Below are positions 34,804-45,709 of a stretch of 64,000 nt of DNA, in pieces. The position numbers were made by a program, and so were the translations under genes. The notes below the pieces were generated by a model. That model worked only from the letters and a program-made list of their open reading frames with translations. It was not told the DNA's origin and did not search any database. Every line of letters starts with the position of its first letter. Positions within the stretch are counted from its first letter, which is position 1. Source of the stretch: Pseudomonas anguilliseptica (lineage in GTDB: Bacteria > Pseudomonadota > Gammaproteobacteria > Pseudomonadales > Pseudomonadaceae); the NCBI RefSeq assembly GCF_900105355.1, contig NZ_FNSC01000001.1, positions 3,472,001 to 3,536,000 on the forward strand. Reading direction: 5' to 3'.

Positions 34804-35870
34804 GTTCGATAGCTGACCTGGATCGCTTTTTCTCCAAGTCCATTTGACTGGTATCTCTCGAATAAGTATAAGGCGCGCTCAAAATTTAATGCCGAGGGCT
34901 ATTCTCGGTACAAATCATGGATAGAGCCGGTAGTGGTAGTACTGGCTGCAATGAACTTTTGCACAGTGCAGGGATGTAGATGCCAGACGTTTTATCCGAG
35001 CCAGCCCCGCTCGACACGGGCCTTGCCTGCTTGGTAATGCTTGCACGTTTCCATAACGTTGCTGCCTCCCCCGAACAACTCACTCACGAATTTGCAGAAG
35101 ACGGCCGCCTGTTTGGCCGTGCCGAGATGCTGTTGGCGTCTAAGAAGTTGGGTCTCAAAGCCAAGTCTGCACGCAGCTCTCTTTCCCGTCTTAGTCATAC
35201 ACCGCTGCCAGCGATTGCCACTGACAGTGATGGGCGCTTCTTTATCATTGCGCGCCTGGATGATGGCAAAGCACTGATCCACGACCCACAGTCACAGCGC
35301 CCTGAAGTACTGAGTTTCGGAGAGTTGGAAGCTCGCTGGACCGGCGAGTTGATCCTCATTCGTTCGGAGTCCTCGCTCGCCGGTGACCTGGCGCGCTTCG
35401 ACTTCAGCTGGTTTATTCCGGCGATCGTTAAGTACCGCAAGCTACTTGGTGAAGTGCTGCTGGTGTCTTCGTGCTCAATATTTTCGCCCTGCTCACGCCG
35501 CTTTTTTTCCAGGTGGTGATGGACAAGGTGCTGGTGCACCGCGGCCTTACCACGTTGGATGTAATCGCCATCGGCCTGCTCGGCATCATGATCTTCGAGA
35601 CGCTGCTCAGTGGTTTGCGCAGTTATGTGTTTGCTCACACGGCCAGCCGCATCGACGTGGAGCTGGGCTCTCGTTTGTTCCGCCATCTGGTAACCCTGCC
35701 GTTGGCCTATTTCCAGGCAAGACGGGTAGGCGATTCAGTCGCACGCGTGCGCGAGCTAGAAAACATCCGCAGCTTCCTCACCGGCAACAGCATCACCCTG
35801 ATTCTGGATGTGCTGTTCTCGGTGGTGTTTATCGCCGTGATGTTTATGTACAGCGGTTGGCTGACCCTAG

Positions 35871-37062
35871 GGAAACCCTGAAGAAGACTTCCTGAATTTG
35901 GCAAAATACCTGAACTCCACCCGCCGAGTTTTCCGATGAAGCAGATGACCTTCGCCGACGCCGAGTACGCCGGCAAGCGCAAGCAAACCCGCAAAGAGCT
36001 GTTCCTGATCGAGATGGATCAGGTTGTGCCGTGGAAGGGTTTGATTGCCTTGATCGAACCGCATTACCCCAAGGGTGAAGGCGGACGTCCAGCCTATCCG
36101 CTGATGGCGATGTTACGGGTTCATTTGATGCAGAACTGGTTCGGCTACAGCGACCCGGCGATGGAGGAGTCTCTGTACGAGACCACCATCCTGCGCCAGT
36201 TTGCGGGTCTGAGCCTGGAGCGCATTCCCGACGAAACCACCATCCTCAACTTCCGCCGATTGCTGGAGAAACACGAACTGGCTGCGGGCATCTTGGCCGT
36301 CATCAATGGCTATTTGGGTGACCGCGGTTTGTCATTGCGCCAAGGCACCATCGTCGATGCCACGCTGATCAATGCGCCGAGTTCGACCAAGAACAAGGAC
36401 GGTAAGCGTGACCCGGAAATGCACCAGACCAAGAAGGGAAACCAGTATTACTTCGGCATGAAGGCGCACATCGGCGTCGATGACGAGTCGGGTTTAGTGC
36501 ATAGCGTGGTCGGCACGGCAGCCAATGTTGCAGACGTTACTCAGGTCGACAAGCTGCTACACGGCAAAGAAAACATGGTGGGTGCCGACGCGGGTTACAC
36601 CGGCGTAGAGAAGCGGCCAGAACATGAAGGCCGTGAAGTGATCTGGCAGATCGCAGCCCGCCGCAGTACGTACAACACGTTGAGTAAGCGCAGCGCGCTG
36701 TACAAAGCCAAGCGCAAGATCGAGAAGGCCAAGGCGCAAGTTCGCGCCAAGGTCGAGCACCCGTTCCGGGTGATCAAGCGTCAGTTCGGTTATGTGAAGA
36801 CGCGTTTCCGTGGCCTGGCCAAAAACACCGCACAACTGGTAACGCTGTTCGCCCTGTCGAACCTGTGGATGGCCCGTCGACATTTGCTGACGAATGCAGG
36901 AGAGGTGCGCCTGTAATGTGGGAAATGACCGCTGCGAGGTGCTCGCGGCGGCCAGAAACACCGAAATGAGCGGATGACCTGATCGTTTTTGATCAGTTTT
37001 CCGCTTTCAAAATCAGCGGAGGCTGAAGTTGACCGGAAATACAGGGCTACTTCAGACCATCC
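35871..37062 (+). mobile_element. IS5-family insertion sequence, copy 2
   Basis: The element is 1192 bp, the same length as copy 1, with ends GGAAACCCTGAAGAAG and (inward) GGATGGTCTGAAGTAG. It is flanked by perfect CTAG duplications (35867-35870 and 37063-37066). Removing the IS and one CTAG restores the membrane-domain reading [11 protein letters not shown] of the exporter gene. Confidence 0.96.
35936..36916 (+). CDS. IS5-family transposase (copy 2)
   Basis: The 326-residue intact DDE transposase is homologous to the one at 23086 but differs at scattered residues (for example NKDGKRD versus NKDRKRD, and YNTLSKRSALY versus YRKLDKRSGLY) and at many silent sites. Catalytic segments GTIVDATLI, ADAGYTGVEKR and the C-terminal RAKVEHPFRVIKRQFG are present, so it may be active and could also mobilise copy 1. 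Confidence 0.95.
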   Translation: MKQMTFADAEYAGKRKQTRKELFLIEMDQVVPWKGLIALIEPHYPKGEGGRPAYPLMAMLRVHLMQNWFGYSDPAMEESLYETTILRQFAGLSLERIPDETTILNFRRLLEKHELAAGILAVINGYLGDRGLSLRQGTIVDATLINAPSSTKNKDGKRDPEMHQTKKGNQYYFGMKAHIGVDDESGLVHSVVGTAANVADVTQVDKLLHGKENMVGADAGYTGVEKRPEHEGREVIWQIAARRSTYNTLSKRSALYKAKRKIEKAKAQVRAKVEHPFRVIKRQFGYVKTRFRGLAKNTAQLVTLFALSNLWMARRHLLTNAGEVRL

Positions 37063-38312
37063 CTAGTGGTGATTTTGTCGCTGCCGCTTTACTTCATCGT
37101 ATCTCTACTGATCACCCCGGTGTTGCGTGCCCGGTTGAACGAAAGCTTTACCCGTGGTGCGGAGAACCAGGCCTTTCTGGTTGAGACGGTCAATGGTATC
37201 GACACCCTGAAGTCGATGGCAGTTGAACCGCAGATAAACCGCAAATGGGACAACCAGCTGGCGGGCTATGTGGCTGCCAGCTTCAAAACCCCAACCCTTT
37301 CGACCATCGCTAATGAGAGTGTTGGTTTCATCGGTAAGCTGGTGACCGTCACGACCCTCTGGCTGGGCGCGCGCTTGGTGGTTGAGGGTGATCTGAGTGT
37401 CGGTCAGTTAATCGCCTTTAACATGCTCGCTGGCCGGGTATCGCAGCCGATCATGCGCCTGGCCCAGTTGTGGACCAACTTCCAGCAGACCGGCGTTTCT
37501 GTACAGCGCTTGGGCGACATTCTCAATACCCGTACTGAACTGTCCCAGGACTCGCGTAGCGCATTGCCGCCGCTCAGGGGCGATGTCGAGTTCGACCAAG
37601 TGCACTTCCGCTATCGTCCGGATGGCTCCGAAGTGCTGCGCGGTATCAGCCTGACCATCCAGGCTGGCGAAGTAATTGGCGTAGTGGGGCGCTCCGGATC
37701 AGGTAAAAGTACCCTGACAAGACTGCTGCAACGCCTCTACACCCCCGAGCGCGGCCGCGTGCTGGTCGACGGTATGGACCTAGCTCTGGCCGATGTTTCC
37801 TCTCTTCGCCGGCAGATCGGCGTGGTACTGCAGGACAACATGCTGTTCGCCCGTAGCATTCGCGAGAACATCGCCCTAGTTGATCCGGGTACTCCTATCG
37901 AAGCGGTGATGCATGCCGCCAAGATGGCCGGCGCCCACGACTTTATCCTCGAACTGCCAGAAGGCTACGACACCGTGGTTGGTGAACATGGCGCCTCACT
38001 CTCGGGCGGCCAGCGTCAACGCATCGCCATCGCCCGCGCGCTGATCGGTAACCCGCGCATCTTGATCTTCGACGAAGCGACCAGTGCTCTGGACTATGAG
38101 TCCGAACGCATTATTCAGCAGAACATGCAGGCCATCTGCAAAGGTCGCACGGTGATCATCATCGCTCACCGACTGTCTGCCGTACGCGATGCCAACCGTA
38201 TCTTGGTTATGGACCGCGGTCAGATCGTCGAGCAGGGCAGCCATACCGAACTGCTGACCCACCAGGCTGGCCATTACTCACGTTTACATCGCCTGCAGCA
38301 AGGCGGTGCGGC

Positions 38313-39728
38313 ATGAGCGCCAAACGCGACTTGATCAACCGCTACCGTCAGGCCTGGCGACACTCCTGGCAGAACCGCAAAGCCATGGATGCACCGGCGC
38401 GGCTAAACCACGAGGTGCAATTCCTGCCGGCTGCTTTGGCTTTGCAAGAACAGCCGGTGCATCCAGCGCCACGTTATACCCAATGGACCATTATGGCTTT
38501 TGCCGCCTTAACTCTGTTATGGGCCTGTGTGGGCGAAATCGATGTGGTCGCCACAGCCAGCGGCAAGATTGTGCCCAGCGGTAAGAGCAAGGTTATCCAG
38601 CCCAGCGAAGTAGCGGTGGTCAAAGCCATTCATGTATACGACGGGCAACAGGTCAAAGTCGGTGACCTACTGATTGAACTGGACACCAGCATGACCGGTG
38701 CCGATGTCGAGCGCCTGAACAGCGACCTGCTCGCCGCCCAGGTCGACAGCGCACGCGCCCAAGCACTGCTCGATGCCATTCAGCACAACAGAGCCCCGGC
38801 AAGCTTGGCGCAACTAATCCCCCAGGCCAGCGCTGAACAGCAACTGGCGGCGCAACGCTGGCTACAGGGCCAGTACTTGGAACTGCAAAGCACGCTGGAG
38901 CAAAGCGCGGCTGCCATCGAACAGCGCAGTGCGGAGATCCAGGCCGCACAAAGCACGGTGGCTTCACTTGAGTTAAGTCTGCCGATCACCCGTGAGCTCG
39001 CTGCTGACTACAAGCGTCTGCTCGACAAACAGTTTGTCGCAAAACACGCCTACCTTGAAAAGGAACAAATCCGCCTCGACCAGGAGCGTGAGTTGAGCAT
39101 CCAGCAGTCACGAGTACGCGAGCTCAGTGCTGCGAAAAAAGCTGCGCAGAGCCAGCAGAATAGCGTGATCGCCCAGACCCGCCGCGCCATGCTCGACTTG
39201 CAACATGAATCTCAACAACGCGCCGCTGCACTCACCCAAGAACTGAAAAAGGCCCAGCAGCGCGACAGTTTGATGCGCCTGACTGCGCCGGTAGACGGCA
39301 CCGTGCAGCAATTGGCCATTCATACCAATGGCGGCGTAGTCACTGAAGCCCAGCCATTGATGGTCATTGTCCCCAGTGACCAGCCAGTGGAAGTGGAAGC
39401 CATGCTGGAGAACAAAGACATTGGCTTTGTAAGGCCAGGGCAAACCGTAGAGATCAAAGTCGAGACGTTTAGCTTTACCAAGTACGGCGTGGTGGACGGC
39501 ACTGTGGTCAGCATTTCCAACGATGCCATCGAAGACGAACGCTTAGGGCTGGTTTACAGCGCGCGGATACAGCTTAAGAAGAACACGATCCAGGTGGGTG
39601 AGAATCTGATCGCGTTATCACCGGGCATGGCGGTTAGGGCGGAAGTGAAAACAGATAAGAGGAAGGTGATCGACTACTTCCTTAGCCCACTCCAACAGCA
39701 CACGGCAGAAAGTTTAAGCGAGCGATGA
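38313..39728 (+). CDS. HlyD-family periplasmic adaptor of type I secretion
   Basis: The 471-residue membrane fusion protein has a cytoplasmic N-terminus, one membrane helix ([19 protein letters not shown]), and a lipoyl half-motif ([22 protein letters not shown]). A long coiled-coil hairpin (about residues 130-310) precedes the second lipoyl/beta-barrel part ([21 protein letters not shown]). It bridges the inner-membrane ABC exporter to the outer-membrane channel. It is intact but its exporter gene is broken, so it is probably without function here. It overlaps the exporter stop by four bases. Confidence 0.94.
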   Translation: MSAKRDLINRYRQAWRHSWQNRKAMDAPARLNHEVQFLPAALALQEQPVHPAPRYTQWTIMAFAALTLLWACVGEIDVVATASGKIVPSGKSKVIQPSEVAVVKAIHVYDGQQVKVGDLLIELDTSMTGADVERLNSDLLAAQVDSARAQALLDAIQHNRAPASLAQLIPQASAEQQLAAQRWLQGQYLELQSTLEQSAAAIEQRSAEIQAAQSTVASLELSLPITRELAADYKRLLDKQFVAKHAYLEKEQIRLDQERELSIQQSRVRELSAAKKAAQSQQNSVIAQTRRAMLDLQHESQQRAAALTQELKKAQQRDSLMRLTAPVDGTVQQLAIHTNGGVVTEAQPLMVIVPSDQPVEVEAMLENKDIGFVRPGQTVEIKVETFSFTKYGVVDGTVVSISNDAIEDERLGLVYSARIQLKKNTIQVGENLIALSPGMAVRAEVKTDKRKVIDYFLSPLQQHTAESLSER

Positions 39729-39754
39729 TTTTTCGAAAAATTCTAGGAGAGGTT

Positions 39755-41929
39755 ATGAGCACAAATACTGGTCAGTATAAAAATAGTTATTATGTGGATT
39801 CGAACGGTCTGCATTTTACGGATACCCAAGGTTATAGCGCTCACTATGGAACTGATGGGGTTGTAAGATTTTTCGATAATAATGGTTTTTCAGTTGATGT
39901 AAGTAGTAATTCTGCATCTGCTACTTATGGTTTTGGTTCTTCTTCTGTTTCGGTTGATGCGAGTAATCAAATTGTTATGTCTACGGATGTAGGGGGTGGG
40001 GAGATAAGAACAATTTCACAAGTTGGTGCTGATGGTAATTTGTATGTAAAGGAAGTGTCTATAAGTGGGGCTGCTGTTCAGTATGGAACTAGATTGCTTT
40101 CAGTCGAAGTTGGGACTGAGCTTAAATGGACGCCGAATGGCTGGGCGAGCGGAGTTGATGGGCAGATTGCAGTTGCAGGAGTGACTATTACTGATATTGC
40201 AGAATTTGCTATTACTTCAGTCGAAAATTCTTCGGTCAGCGAGCTATTTAAGACTCGAAGAGAGTGGCAGGAATCGGGGGCTGGTGACTCTCATAAAGAG
40301 TGGTTGAGGAAGAGAAACATGCCTCGCATAGATCCTTCTTCTAATGACAAATTCAAAACTGCGCTGAGATTCGTACAGGTCTATGATCCGCTTGCTCTTG
40401 ACCTTGATAGTGACGGTATAGAAACCGTATCCAGTGATGCCGGTATAACTTTCGACTTCGATGGCGACGGCCTGAAAACAGGCACCGGTTGGGTCAAGGG
40501 TGACGACGGCTTTCTGGTGCTGGACCGCAATGGCAACGGCAGCATCGATACCGGTGCCGAGCTGTTTGGCGTGGACACCGTCAAAGCCAATGGCCAAAAG
40601 GCCAGCAACGGCTTTGATGCCCTGCGCGATCTGGATGGCAATGCCGATGGCGTATTCGATGACCAAGATGAACAGTTCGCCAATGTCCGCGTTTGGCAGG
40701 ACCTGAATCAGGATGGTGTCGCCCAAGTCAATGAGCTGAAAAGCCTGGCCGAGCACGATATTACCGCCGTCAACTTGGGCTCCACCGCCACTAACCAAAA
40801 CTCCAACGGCAACTTGATCAGTGCTGTGGGCACTTTTGTACGTGGCGATGGCAGTGAGGGTTCGGTTAACGGCAACCAGAGCCTGGCCGCTAACCTGGAT
40901 CTAGCGACTAACCCGTTCTACCGCGAGCACACCGATACCATTGCCCTTAGCGATAGCGTTAAGGCCTTGTCTGATATGAAAGGCTCCGGTGCTGTGCGTG
41001 ACTTGCGAGAAGCCGCGATGCTTAGTAGCCAGCTTCAGTCGCAGTTGAGCCAGTATAATCAAGCCAGTCGACCGGATCAGGTTGGTATGCTTGATACGCT
41101 TCTACGTACTTGGGCTGCGACTGCGGACTATCGTACCTGGGATCAGCGTATTGGTGATCTGGGTAACGATATTGTCGAGGTCAGTTTTGCTTATTCTTGG
41201 GAGCGTGCCACAACCGATGGAATTGGCAGCGGAGCTAGCAGTAGCGGCAGTCAGGCTGAGATAGGCTCGGCTAAAGAAGATACTGGGCCGACGGCAGAAC
41301 AACTCGAAAAACAGCAGTTGCTGGAGCGTGTTAAGATTTTAGAAATATTTAATGCGCAGAATTTCTTCAATTTTTCGCGTGACGAATCATCCACCGATTC
41401 TGGTGGCGATGCTTTAGTCGCTTTTTCTCTTTCCTCTGGGGCAAATACTCGATCGAGATCGATGTCTGCCGGTGGCCGAGAAGTTGTGCTGACCGAGGAA
41501 GATATTAGTATCAATGCCGGTCAGGCTGAGTTGTTGAATAAGTCCTACGAAAGTCTACTACATTCTTTATATAAGGGGTTGGTTGTACAGGCTCATCTGA
41601 AACCTTATCTCGATGTTATTGGGTTGGTGTTTAGTAATGCCGAACCTGTTTTGGATTTCTCAGCCACTCAGCAATTATTCCTGCAAAACGCCGAGCAGAA
41701 CCCTGCAGAGACCATGCTGGATATAGCAGACTTTATGAGTTACATGAAGTTTACGGGCAAGGACATGCTCAATTGGGGCAGTTTTACTGACCGTATGTTG
41801 ACCTCATTAAGTGAGGCTGATGCCGTGGAGTTCTATCGTCAAGTTTCTTTGCTTCCATTACCCGATGAAGATGAAAGTGTGCGATTCGGCACCCATAACA
41901 GCGATAGTTTCAAAGTAAGCGCTCCATAA
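39755..41929 (+). pseudogene. RTX/FrpC-like type I secretion substrate, 3' end cut off by IS66
   Basis: ATG 39755 is preceded by aggagagg; an earlier ATG (39725) overlaps the hlyD stop. The visible protein has a Ser/Tyr/Val-rich N-terminus of low GC. A calcium-binding-type domain follows with repeated D-x-(D/N)-x-D/N-G loops (LDLDSDGIETV, FDFDGDGL, LDRNGNGSIDTGAELFG, DLDGNADGVFDDQDE). A long helical part comes last. Native sequence ends at SDSFK (41914); the last residues VSAP and the stop are encoded by the IS66 end. The expected C-terminal RTX repeats and secretion signal are missing. Codon use in the first 600 bases differs from the neighbours, suggesting transfer. Confidence 0.88.
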
Positions 41930-41958
41930 ACCTCATCTACAAATGATCCGCAGGCCAG

Positions 41959-43071
41959 GGCGGTTGCAGGAGCTGAGTGCAACACGGTTATTGAATTGAC
42001 GCTGGCGCATCATGCCGCATAGCCATGGCTTCTTGCATTACTTCGCTCATGACTTCGATCGGGCACTTGAAGTCGAAGCGCTTACGCGGCCGCATATTCA
42101 GTTGCAGTGCAATGGCATCCAACTGTTCTTGGCTGTGTCCCGACAAGTCTGTGCCCTTGGGCAGGTACTGGCGAATGAGGCCGTTGATGTTTTCGTTGCT
42201 GCCGCGCTGCCAGGGGCTGTGTGGGTCGCAGAAGTAGATCGCTATGCCGGTTCTCTGGGTGATCTCGGCGTGCCGCGCCATCTCCCGGCCCTGGTCGTAG
42301 GTCATGCTCTTACGCATCGCCAGCGGCATACGATTGAGTGCGGCGCTGAAACCTTCCATCGCCGAGGTCGCCGTCGCATCGTTCATCTTGATCAGCATCA
42401 GGTAGCCACTGGTGCGTTCTACCAAGGTGCCGACCGACGAGGCGTTGGCCTTGCCCTTGATAAGGTCGCCCTCCCAGTGGCCCGGCATCAGGCGGTCTTC
42501 AATCTCCGGCGGGCGCACGTGAATACTGACCAGCTCCGGGAGCTGGCCACGTCGATCCACGCCGCCAGAGCGCGGCCTGCGCGTCGTCTTGCTTTGGCGC
42601 AGGCAGATAATCAGCTCCTTACGCAGCTCGCCGACCGGCAAGGCATAGATCGCGGTATAGATCGTCTCGCGACAGACGTAGGCATCTCTGAGGCTGGGTA
42701 TGTTCATGCTGCGCAGCTTGCCGGCAATCTGCTCGGGAGACAAACGCTCACGCAGCATATGGGTCACCAACTCGAAGCGTTCACTACCGGGCAGCAGCTT
42801 TCGCTTGGGCCGGCAGACTTGGCGCCGGGCTCTCATCTGCTGCTGCGCCGCACGGGCCGAGTAACGACCGCAGACCTCTCGATTACGGCGCAACTCGCGA
42901 CTGATAGTCGAGGGGGATCGGTTGATCAGGTGGGCAATCTTGCGCAGGCTAAAGCCTTGGGCATGACCGATTTGAATAGTGGCGCGCTCTTCAACGCTGA
43001 GTTCGGAATAAGACATAGGGGCAGCACCGTATCGGAAAGATCAGGTGTTGCACTCAGTTTTTGCCGCCGCC
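41959..43071 (-). mobile_element. IS30-family insertion sequence nested in IS66 copy 2
   Basis: The element is 1113 bp. The ends are imperfect inverted repeats (22 of 27 bases agree), beginning GGCGG and containing CTGAGTGCAACAC. It is flanked by a 3-bp CAG duplication (41956-41958 and 43072-43074); the uninterrupted site is visible in copies 1 and 3 as ggccagccaatg. It sits between the left terminal repeat and tnpB, so it may block tnpBC expression from that end. Confidence 0.95.
41988..43016 (-). CDS. IS30-family transposase
   Basis: The 342-residue protein begins MSYSELSVEERATIQIG and has the IS30 helix-turn-helix (FSLRKIAHLINRSPSTISREL). The catalytic core includes VGTLVERTSGYLMLIKM, MTYDQGREMARH and the late DPHSPWQRGSNENINGLIRQYLPKG segment carrying the Glu. 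Full length and intact. Confidence 0.96.
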   Translation of the reverse strand: MSYSELSVEERATIQIGHAQGFSLRKIAHLINRSPSTISRELRRNREVCGRYSARAAQQQMRARRQVCRPKRKLLPGSERFELVTHMLRERLSPEQIAGKLRSMNIPSLRDAYVCRETIYTAIYALPVGELRKELIICLRQSKTTRRPRSGGVDRRGQLPELVSIHVRPPEIEDRLMPGHWEGDLIKGKANASSVGTLVERTSGYLMLIKMNDATATSAMEGFSAALNRMPLAMRKSMTYDQGREMARHAEITQRTGIAIYFCDPHSPWQRGSNENINGLIRQYLPKGTDLSGHSQEQLDAIALQLNMRPRKRFDFKCPIEVMSEVMQEAMAMRHDAPASIQ

Positions 43072-43113
43072 CAGCCAATGCTGAGCTCCAATTTCTTTCT
43101 GGAGCCAGCCGTC

Positions 43114-43473
43114 ATGATGCGCCCCGACGCCAAAGTCGAAAAAGTCTATCTATACCCCAAGCCGGTGGATTTCCGAAAATCCATCGATGGCCTGGCCGCC
43201 CTGGTCGAGCTGGATATCAAGGTGGCGGTGTTCGACCCGGTGCTGTTCGTCTTCCTCAACCGCGCGCGCAGCCGGGTGAAGATTTTGTATTGGGAGCGCA
43301 ACGGCTTTTGCCTGTGGCTCAAGCGATTGGAGGCTGAACGCTTCAAGTCGCATCCGGAACCTGGCGAAGATGCGATCGTGCTGACGGCCCAGGAGTTGAA
43401 CTGGTTGTTGGACGGTATCGACCTGTGGCGCAACCGGCCGCACCAGGTTTTGACCCCTAGGTTCGTCACCTGA
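43114..43473 (+). CDS. tnpB: IS66 TnpB accessory protein (copy 2)
   Basis: Same 119-residue protein and start context as at 11314, with no differences seen. IS30 lies 42 bases upstream of its start, so its native promoter region is separated from the gene. Confidence 0.9.
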   Translation: MMRPDAKVEKVYLYPKPVDFRKSIDGLAALVELDIKVAVFDPVLFVFLNRARSRVKILYWERNGFCLWLKRLEAERFKSHPEPGEDAIVLTAQELNWLLDGIDLWRNRPHQVLTPRFVT

Positions 43474-43491
43474 GCCGGTATAATCCACGGC

Positions 43492-45048
43492 ATGATTTCT
43501 GTGCCCGAAACCCTTCCTGATGACCCCGCCGCGCTCAAGCAATTGCTCGCTGAGGTGTTGTCGTCGGCGCAGGAATTGGCCAAGGACAAGGATGGGCAGA
43601 TCGAGCGCCTGCGCGAACAAAACGCGCTGTTGATCCAGCGCCTGTTCGGCCGTAAATCCGAGCAGAGCAGCGACCCGGATTCACCGCAGCTAGAGATGTT
43701 CAACGAAGCGGAAAGCCTGGCCGAAGCGGCGGCTGAAGCTCCGGCCGCTGAGGTCGAGGAAGAAGTCGTTGCGCCGACCAAGTGCCGCGGCAAGCGCAAG
43801 CCGTTACCGGCCGAACTACCGCGTGTCGAGGTCATCCACGAACTGCCCGAACACGAACTGACCTGCGAATGCGGTTGCCGCAAGCAGGCCATCGGCGAAG
43901 AAACCAGCGAGCAGCTGGAAATCATCCCGATGCAGGTTCAGGTGATCCGCCACGTTCGCAAGACCTATGCCTGCAAGGCCTGCGAAAGCGCGCCGGTCAC
44001 CGCTGACAAACCGGCCCAACTGATCGAGAAAAGGCTGGCCAGCCCGAGCGTGCTGGCGATGCTGCTGACCAGCAAATACGCCGACGGCATCCCACTGTAT
44101 CGCTTCGAAAAGATGCTCAGTCGCCATGGCATCGACATCCCCCGGCAGACCCTGGCGCGCTGGGTGATCCAGTGCGGCGAACTGCTACAACCGTTGCTCA
44201 ACCTGATGCGCGACAGGCTGCTGGACAGTCCGGTGATCCACTGCGATGAAACCCGCGTGCAGGTGCTCAAGGAGCCTGGGCGCGATCCGAGCAGCCACTC
44301 CTGGATGTGGGTGCAGACCGGTGGCCCGCCTGGCAAACCGGTGATCCTCTTCGACTACACAACCAGCCGCGCGCAGGAGGTGCCGCTGCGCCTGCTCGAC
44401 GGTTATCGCGGCTACCTGATGACCGACGATTACGCCGGCTACAACGCCGTGGCCGCACAACAAGGTGTTGAGCGCCTGGCCTGCTGGGCGCATGCGCGGC
44501 GCAAGTTCGTCGAAGCGCAAAAGGTGCAACCGAAGGGCAAAACCGGGCGTGCCGACATCGCGTTGGGGATGATCAACAAGCTCTACGGCATCGAGCGCGA
44601 ACTTAAGGATGCCAGCGATGAACAGCGCTACCGGGGCCGCCAGCAGCACAGCCTACCGCTCCTCGATCAGCTCAAGACCTGGCTGGAGAAAACCCAGCCG
44701 CAGGTCACGGCGCAGAATGCCCTGGGCAAAGCAGTGAACTACCTGGCGAGCAACTGGAGCCGACTCGAACGCTACATCGAGGCTGGCCACCTGCCGATCG
44801 ATAACAACGCTGCCGAGCGCGCGATCCGGCCCTTCGTCATAGGTCGCAAGAACTGGCTGTTCAGCGACACGCCGAAAGGCGCGACCGCCAGCGCCCAACT
44901 CTACAGCCTGGTGGAAACCGCCAAGACCAATGGCCAGGAGCCCTACGCCTGGCTGCGCCATGTCCTCGAACGCCTGCCGCTGGCCAACAGCGTTGAAGCC
45001 TACGAAGCGCTGCTGCCTTGGAACTGCCAACCAACGACGCCACTGTAA
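43492..45048 (+). CDS. tnpC: IS66 TnpC transposase (copy 2)
   Basis: This 518-residue DDE transposase matches copy 1 at every residue, with [17 protein letters not shown] and the [16 protein letters not shown] segment present. Near-identity of copies 1 and 2, against a slightly different copy 3, fits the two having moved as a pair. Confidence 0.95.
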   Translation: MISVPETLPDDPAALKQLLAEVLSSAQELAKDKDGQIERLREQNALLIQRLFGRKSEQSSDPDSPQLEMFNEAESLAEAAAEAPAAEVEEEVVAPTKCRGKRKPLPAELPRVEVIHELPEHELTCECGCRKQAIGEETSEQLEIIPMQVQVIRHVRKTYACKACESAPVTADKPAQLIEKRLASPSVLAMLLTSKYADGIPLYRFEKMLSRHGIDIPRQTLARWVIQCGELLQPLLNLMRDRLLDSPVIHCDETRVQVLKEPGRDPSSHSWMWVQTGGPPGKPVILFDYTTSRAQEVPLRLLDGYRGYLMTDDYAGYNAVAAQQGVERLACWAHARRKFVEAQKVQPKGKTGRADIALGMINKLYGIERELKDASDEQRYRGRQQHSLPLLDQLKTWLEKTQPQVTAQNALGKAVNYLASNWSRLERYIEAGHLPIDNNAAERAIRPFVIGRKNWLFSDTPKGATASAQLYSLVETAKTNGQEPYAWLRHVLERLPLANSVEAYEALLPWNCQPTTPL

Positions 45049-45094
45049 AACGCAAAACCTCTCCAGAGGGAGGTGGGGTCTATGGAGCGCTTAC

Positions 45095-45260
45095 CATAGG
45101 ACTCTATCTCGCCTTTAAACATCAGGGTCTTCGAGGCCCGCGTAAAGCGCTTGCTGCGCTCGCCGAAACAGTCTTCCTCAAGTATTTCCCGATAAAGAGC
45201 CTTGCGCTCCTCGGTATTTAGATTGGTTATATCCTGGTAAACCCGCACCGGCTCAGTCAT
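45095..45260 (-). pseudogene. Gene A1, N-terminal fragment (cut by IS66)
   Basis: The first 55 codons (MTEPVRVYQDITNLNTEERK through KGEIESY) of a protein whose complete relative is A2 at 49654. The fragment ends exactly at the right end of IS66 copy 2. The remainder is at 48948-49602 on the other strand, beside IS66 copy 3. The 8-base gtcctatg is present at both broken ends, and joining through it reads GEIESYEQ in frame. The start overlaps the stop of the upstream frame by eight bases (ATGACTGA). Function unknown. Confidence 0.88.
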
Positions 45261-45708
45261 CGTCGCACCCTATATAGTCCGCAAGTTTTTCATCCGCATA
45301 GTCGCGACCCTTCTCAAGAAGCTCATCTGGAATGTACTCGGTGATATCGATATCCAGACCAAGCTCTACATTAGGCATCTTTTCCGCCAACTTCTGAAAC
45401 TGCTCGACGGCCGCCCCGGTATCGCGCATCAGCCGTTTAATATCAGCTCTATCGGCTGCTGAATACTTCAACGCCGTTAGCACTTGCTCGGCCATTGCTT
45501 CCTCATCGAATAGCCCTTCACCAAATAACGGGCTGATAAAGGCATTGCCGGTATAGTCGCCACTGACCGGGAAAGTCTTTTCCTTAACTTGGCTTGCCGC
45601 ACTGAAACCAGGTGCCTTCTTTAGTCGCTTCTTGGCCGCGTCGAAGTAGGTCCCCTCATCATTGGGTATTTTCGTCCGGGTGGGTATGCCATTGCTGATG
45701 CGGGCACA
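45253..45708 (-). pseudogene. C-terminal remnant of an unidentified protein upstream of gene A1 (possible toxin tail)
   Basis: An open frame from the REP-transposase boundary encodes about 150 residues, with GTYFDAAKKRLKKAPGFSAA in the first half and a charged, helical second half ending DYADEKLADYIGCDDD. It has no convincing start: the Met of MAEQVLTALKYS (45495) is internal to a continuous frame with coding character. Its 5' part was probably replaced by the element at 45710-46643. It overlaps gene A1 by eight bases. I do not recognise the family. The operon form (large gene, then small duplicated genes) suggests an effector followed by immunity genes, which is inference only. Confidence 0.55.
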
Positions 45709-45709
45709 A

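Larger units (their letters stand above)
34980..38316 (+). pseudogene. Type I secretion ABC transporter (HlyB/LapB type), frameshifted and split by IS5
   Basis: The intact parent would be about 710 residues. It has an N-terminal C39-like domain (LDTGLACLVMLARFHNVAASPEQL), a six-helix membrane domain, and an ATPase with Walker [10 protein letters not shown], signature [15 protein letters not shown] and Walker [13 protein letters not shown]. Two lesions are visible. A one-base loss near 35467 turns [14 protein letters not shown] out of frame. IS5 copy 2 (35871-37062) lies between WLTL and [10 protein letters not shown], with CTAG duplicated. The 416-residue 3' frame (37066-38316) could still make an ATPase half, but no working exporter. 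It overlaps the HlyD gene by four bases. Confidence 0.93.
41915..45094 (+). mobile_element. IS66-family insertion sequence, copy 2, with nested IS30
   Basis: The outer element has the same ends and, once the IS30 (1113 bp) and its 3-bp duplication are removed, the same 2064-bp length as copy 1. From 43075 to 45094 it looks identical to copy 1. Flanks do not match: gtttcaaa (41907-41914, inside the RTX gene) and cataggac (45095-45102). The right flank equals the reverse complement of copy 3's flank gtcctatg (48948-48955). Confidence 0.96.

Noticed and set aside
35460..35475. Programmed frameshift in the type I exporter gene
   Set aside because: No slippery heptamer, and the gene is also split by IS5 and its substrate is truncated; a simple inactivating deletion is more likely.
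11231..45094. Prophage or integrative conjugative element as the explanation for the inserted segment
   Set aside because: No integrase, attachment-site tRNA, conjugation or phage structural genes seen; boundaries coincide with IS66 ends.
45000..45260. 86-codon minus-strand open frame running from gene A1 into IS66 copy 2
   Set aside because: An accidental fusion created by the insertion; the residues after GEIESY are encoded by the IS66 end.
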